From assembly GCA_947377425.1 (NCBI GenBank), contig CANCFZ010000123.1, positions 1 through 7,339 on the forward strand: DNA of 7,339 nucleotides, in the 5' to 3' direction. The stretch is from Flavobacteriaceae bacterium (GTDB lineage: Bacteria; Bacteroidota; Bacteroidia; Flavobacteriales; Flavobacteriaceae). Of the stretch, positions 6,719 to 7,339 are shown in pieces (the first letter of the stretch is position 1; each line of letters opens with the position of its first letter). The notes under the pieces were generated by a model. It was not told where the DNA came from. It searched no databases and was given only the letters and a program-made list of their open reading frames with translations. The translations under genes and the position numbers were made by a program.

Positions 6719-7339
6719 TTATTTCAGTTTTTTCTTAACCATAACTTCTTGGAAAGCTTCAATGATATCTAATTGTTCTATCTCATTGTAGTTCTTAATT
6801 TGAATACCACAATCATATCCTTTAGAAACATCTTTTACATCGTCTTTAAAACGTTTTAAAGCGGTAAGTTCTCCTGTAAAGATTACGACACCCTCACGGA
6901 TAATACGTATTCTAGAGTTTCTAAAGATTTTACCATCGGTAACCATACATCCTGCAATTGTTCCAACCTTAGAGATTTTGAACGTTTCACGAATTTCGGC
7001 AGTTCCAGTAATTTCTTCTTTCATTTCTGGAGACAACATTCCTTCCATTGCATCTTTCAAGTCGTCAATTGCATCATAGATGATTGAGTAGTTTCTGATA
7101 TCAATTTCTTCTTTATCGGCAAGCTGTCTAGCATTTCCAGCAGGACGAACATTAAATCCGATGATAATCGCATCAGAAGCAGAAGCCAACATTACATCAG
7201 TTTCGGTAATTGCTCCAACACCTTTGTGTATAATATTGATTTGAATTTCTTCGGTAGATAATTTTGCAAATGAGTTAGAAAGCGCTTCAACAGAACCATC
7301 AACGTCACCTTTAAGGATAATGTTTAATTCTTTAAATTG
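6719..7339 (-). CDS. infB: Translation initiation factor IF-2, C-terminal part (5' end beyond window)
   Basis: The frame is open from the right edge to the TAA at 6721-6719, giving the last 206 residues of IF2, the GTPase that delivers initiator fMet-tRNA to the 30S subunit and promotes subunit joining. The start codon and GTPase domain lie outside the window; the internal Met at 7192 is not the start. Visible residues 1-105 or so are the C1 domain (GDVDGSVEAL, then HKGVGAITETDV and GFNVRPAGNARQLA), and about 108-206 are the fMet-tRNA-binding C2 beta-barrel (GTAEIRETFKISKVGTIAGC, then KGYDCGIQIKNYNEIEQLDIIE). The protein ends in a basic KKKLK tail. In flavobacteria infB usually follows rimP and nusA, which would lie to the right. 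A strong terminator lies about 40 nt after the stop, so transcription is not expected to continue into the act operon. Confidence 0.97.
   Translation of the reverse strand, partial: QFKELNIILKGDVDGSVEALSNSFAKLSTEEIQINIIHKGVGAITETDVMLASASDAIIIGFNVRPAGNARQLADKEEIDIRNYSIIYDAIDDLKDAMEGMLSPEMKEEITGTAEIRETFKISKVGTIAGCMVTDGKIFRNSRIRIIREGVVIFTGELTALKRFKDDVKDVSKGYDCGIQIKNYNEIEQLDIIEAFQEVMVKKKLK

Noticed and set aside
1..7339. CRISPR array, tRNA, rRNA, intact mobile element or defence system
   Set aside because: No spaced direct repeats, cloverleaf, rRNA-like sequence, transposase or integrase was seen; nearly the whole window is accounted for by the five genes.

Overview
The window looks like a chromosomal segment of a Flavobacteriia/Bacteroidota bacterium, probably Flavobacterium or a close relative. 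It is AT-rich, both recognisable promoters match the Bacteroidota TAnnTTTG -7 box, ribosome-binding sites are weak, and the signal peptides end in the FA|Q type common in flavobacteria. The gene content (infB next to an alternative complex III operon) also fits. No identification below this level was attempted.

Layout, right to left on the minus strand: the 3' part of infB (translation initiation factor IF2) enters from the right edge and stops at 6719. It is followed by a good rho-independent terminator at 6643-6678. A small plus-strand gene at 6175-6564 encodes a secreted SPOR-domain protein and converges on infB. A 217-bp, very AT-rich divergent intergenic region (5958-6174) carries a well-formed minus-strand promoter and a weaker plus-strand one. 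From there the act operon runs leftward: actA (six-haem membrane cytochrome c, 5957-4608), actB (large Tat/lipoprotein Fe-S subunit with a molybdopterin-enzyme-like half, 4509-1441) and actC (NrfD-like multi-pass quinol-oxidising subunit, 1403 to beyond the left edge). actC was not closed by a stop in the window, but 467 codons are present, so it is probably almost complete. The usual remaining genes (actD, actE, actF and cytochrome oxidase genes) would be expected just beyond the left edge.

Function: ActA, ActB and ActC are the core of alternative complex III (ACIII), a menaquinol:cytochrome c (or direct-to-oxidase) oxidoreductase that replaces the bc1 complex in many Bacteroidota. ActC should oxidise quinol in the membrane, the ActB Fe-S chain should take the electrons, and the ActA haems should relay them to the fused mono-haem cytochrome and onward to a terminal oxidase. 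infB and the SPOR gene have no evident functional tie to respiration and appear to be neighbours only.

I found no convincing undescribed system. The points worth a second look are the six-haem ActA architecture, the buried Tat/lipobox signal and three-cysteine cluster site in ActB, the act promoter, the start-codon choice for the SPOR gene, and a terminator arm that resembles an insertion-sequence end.
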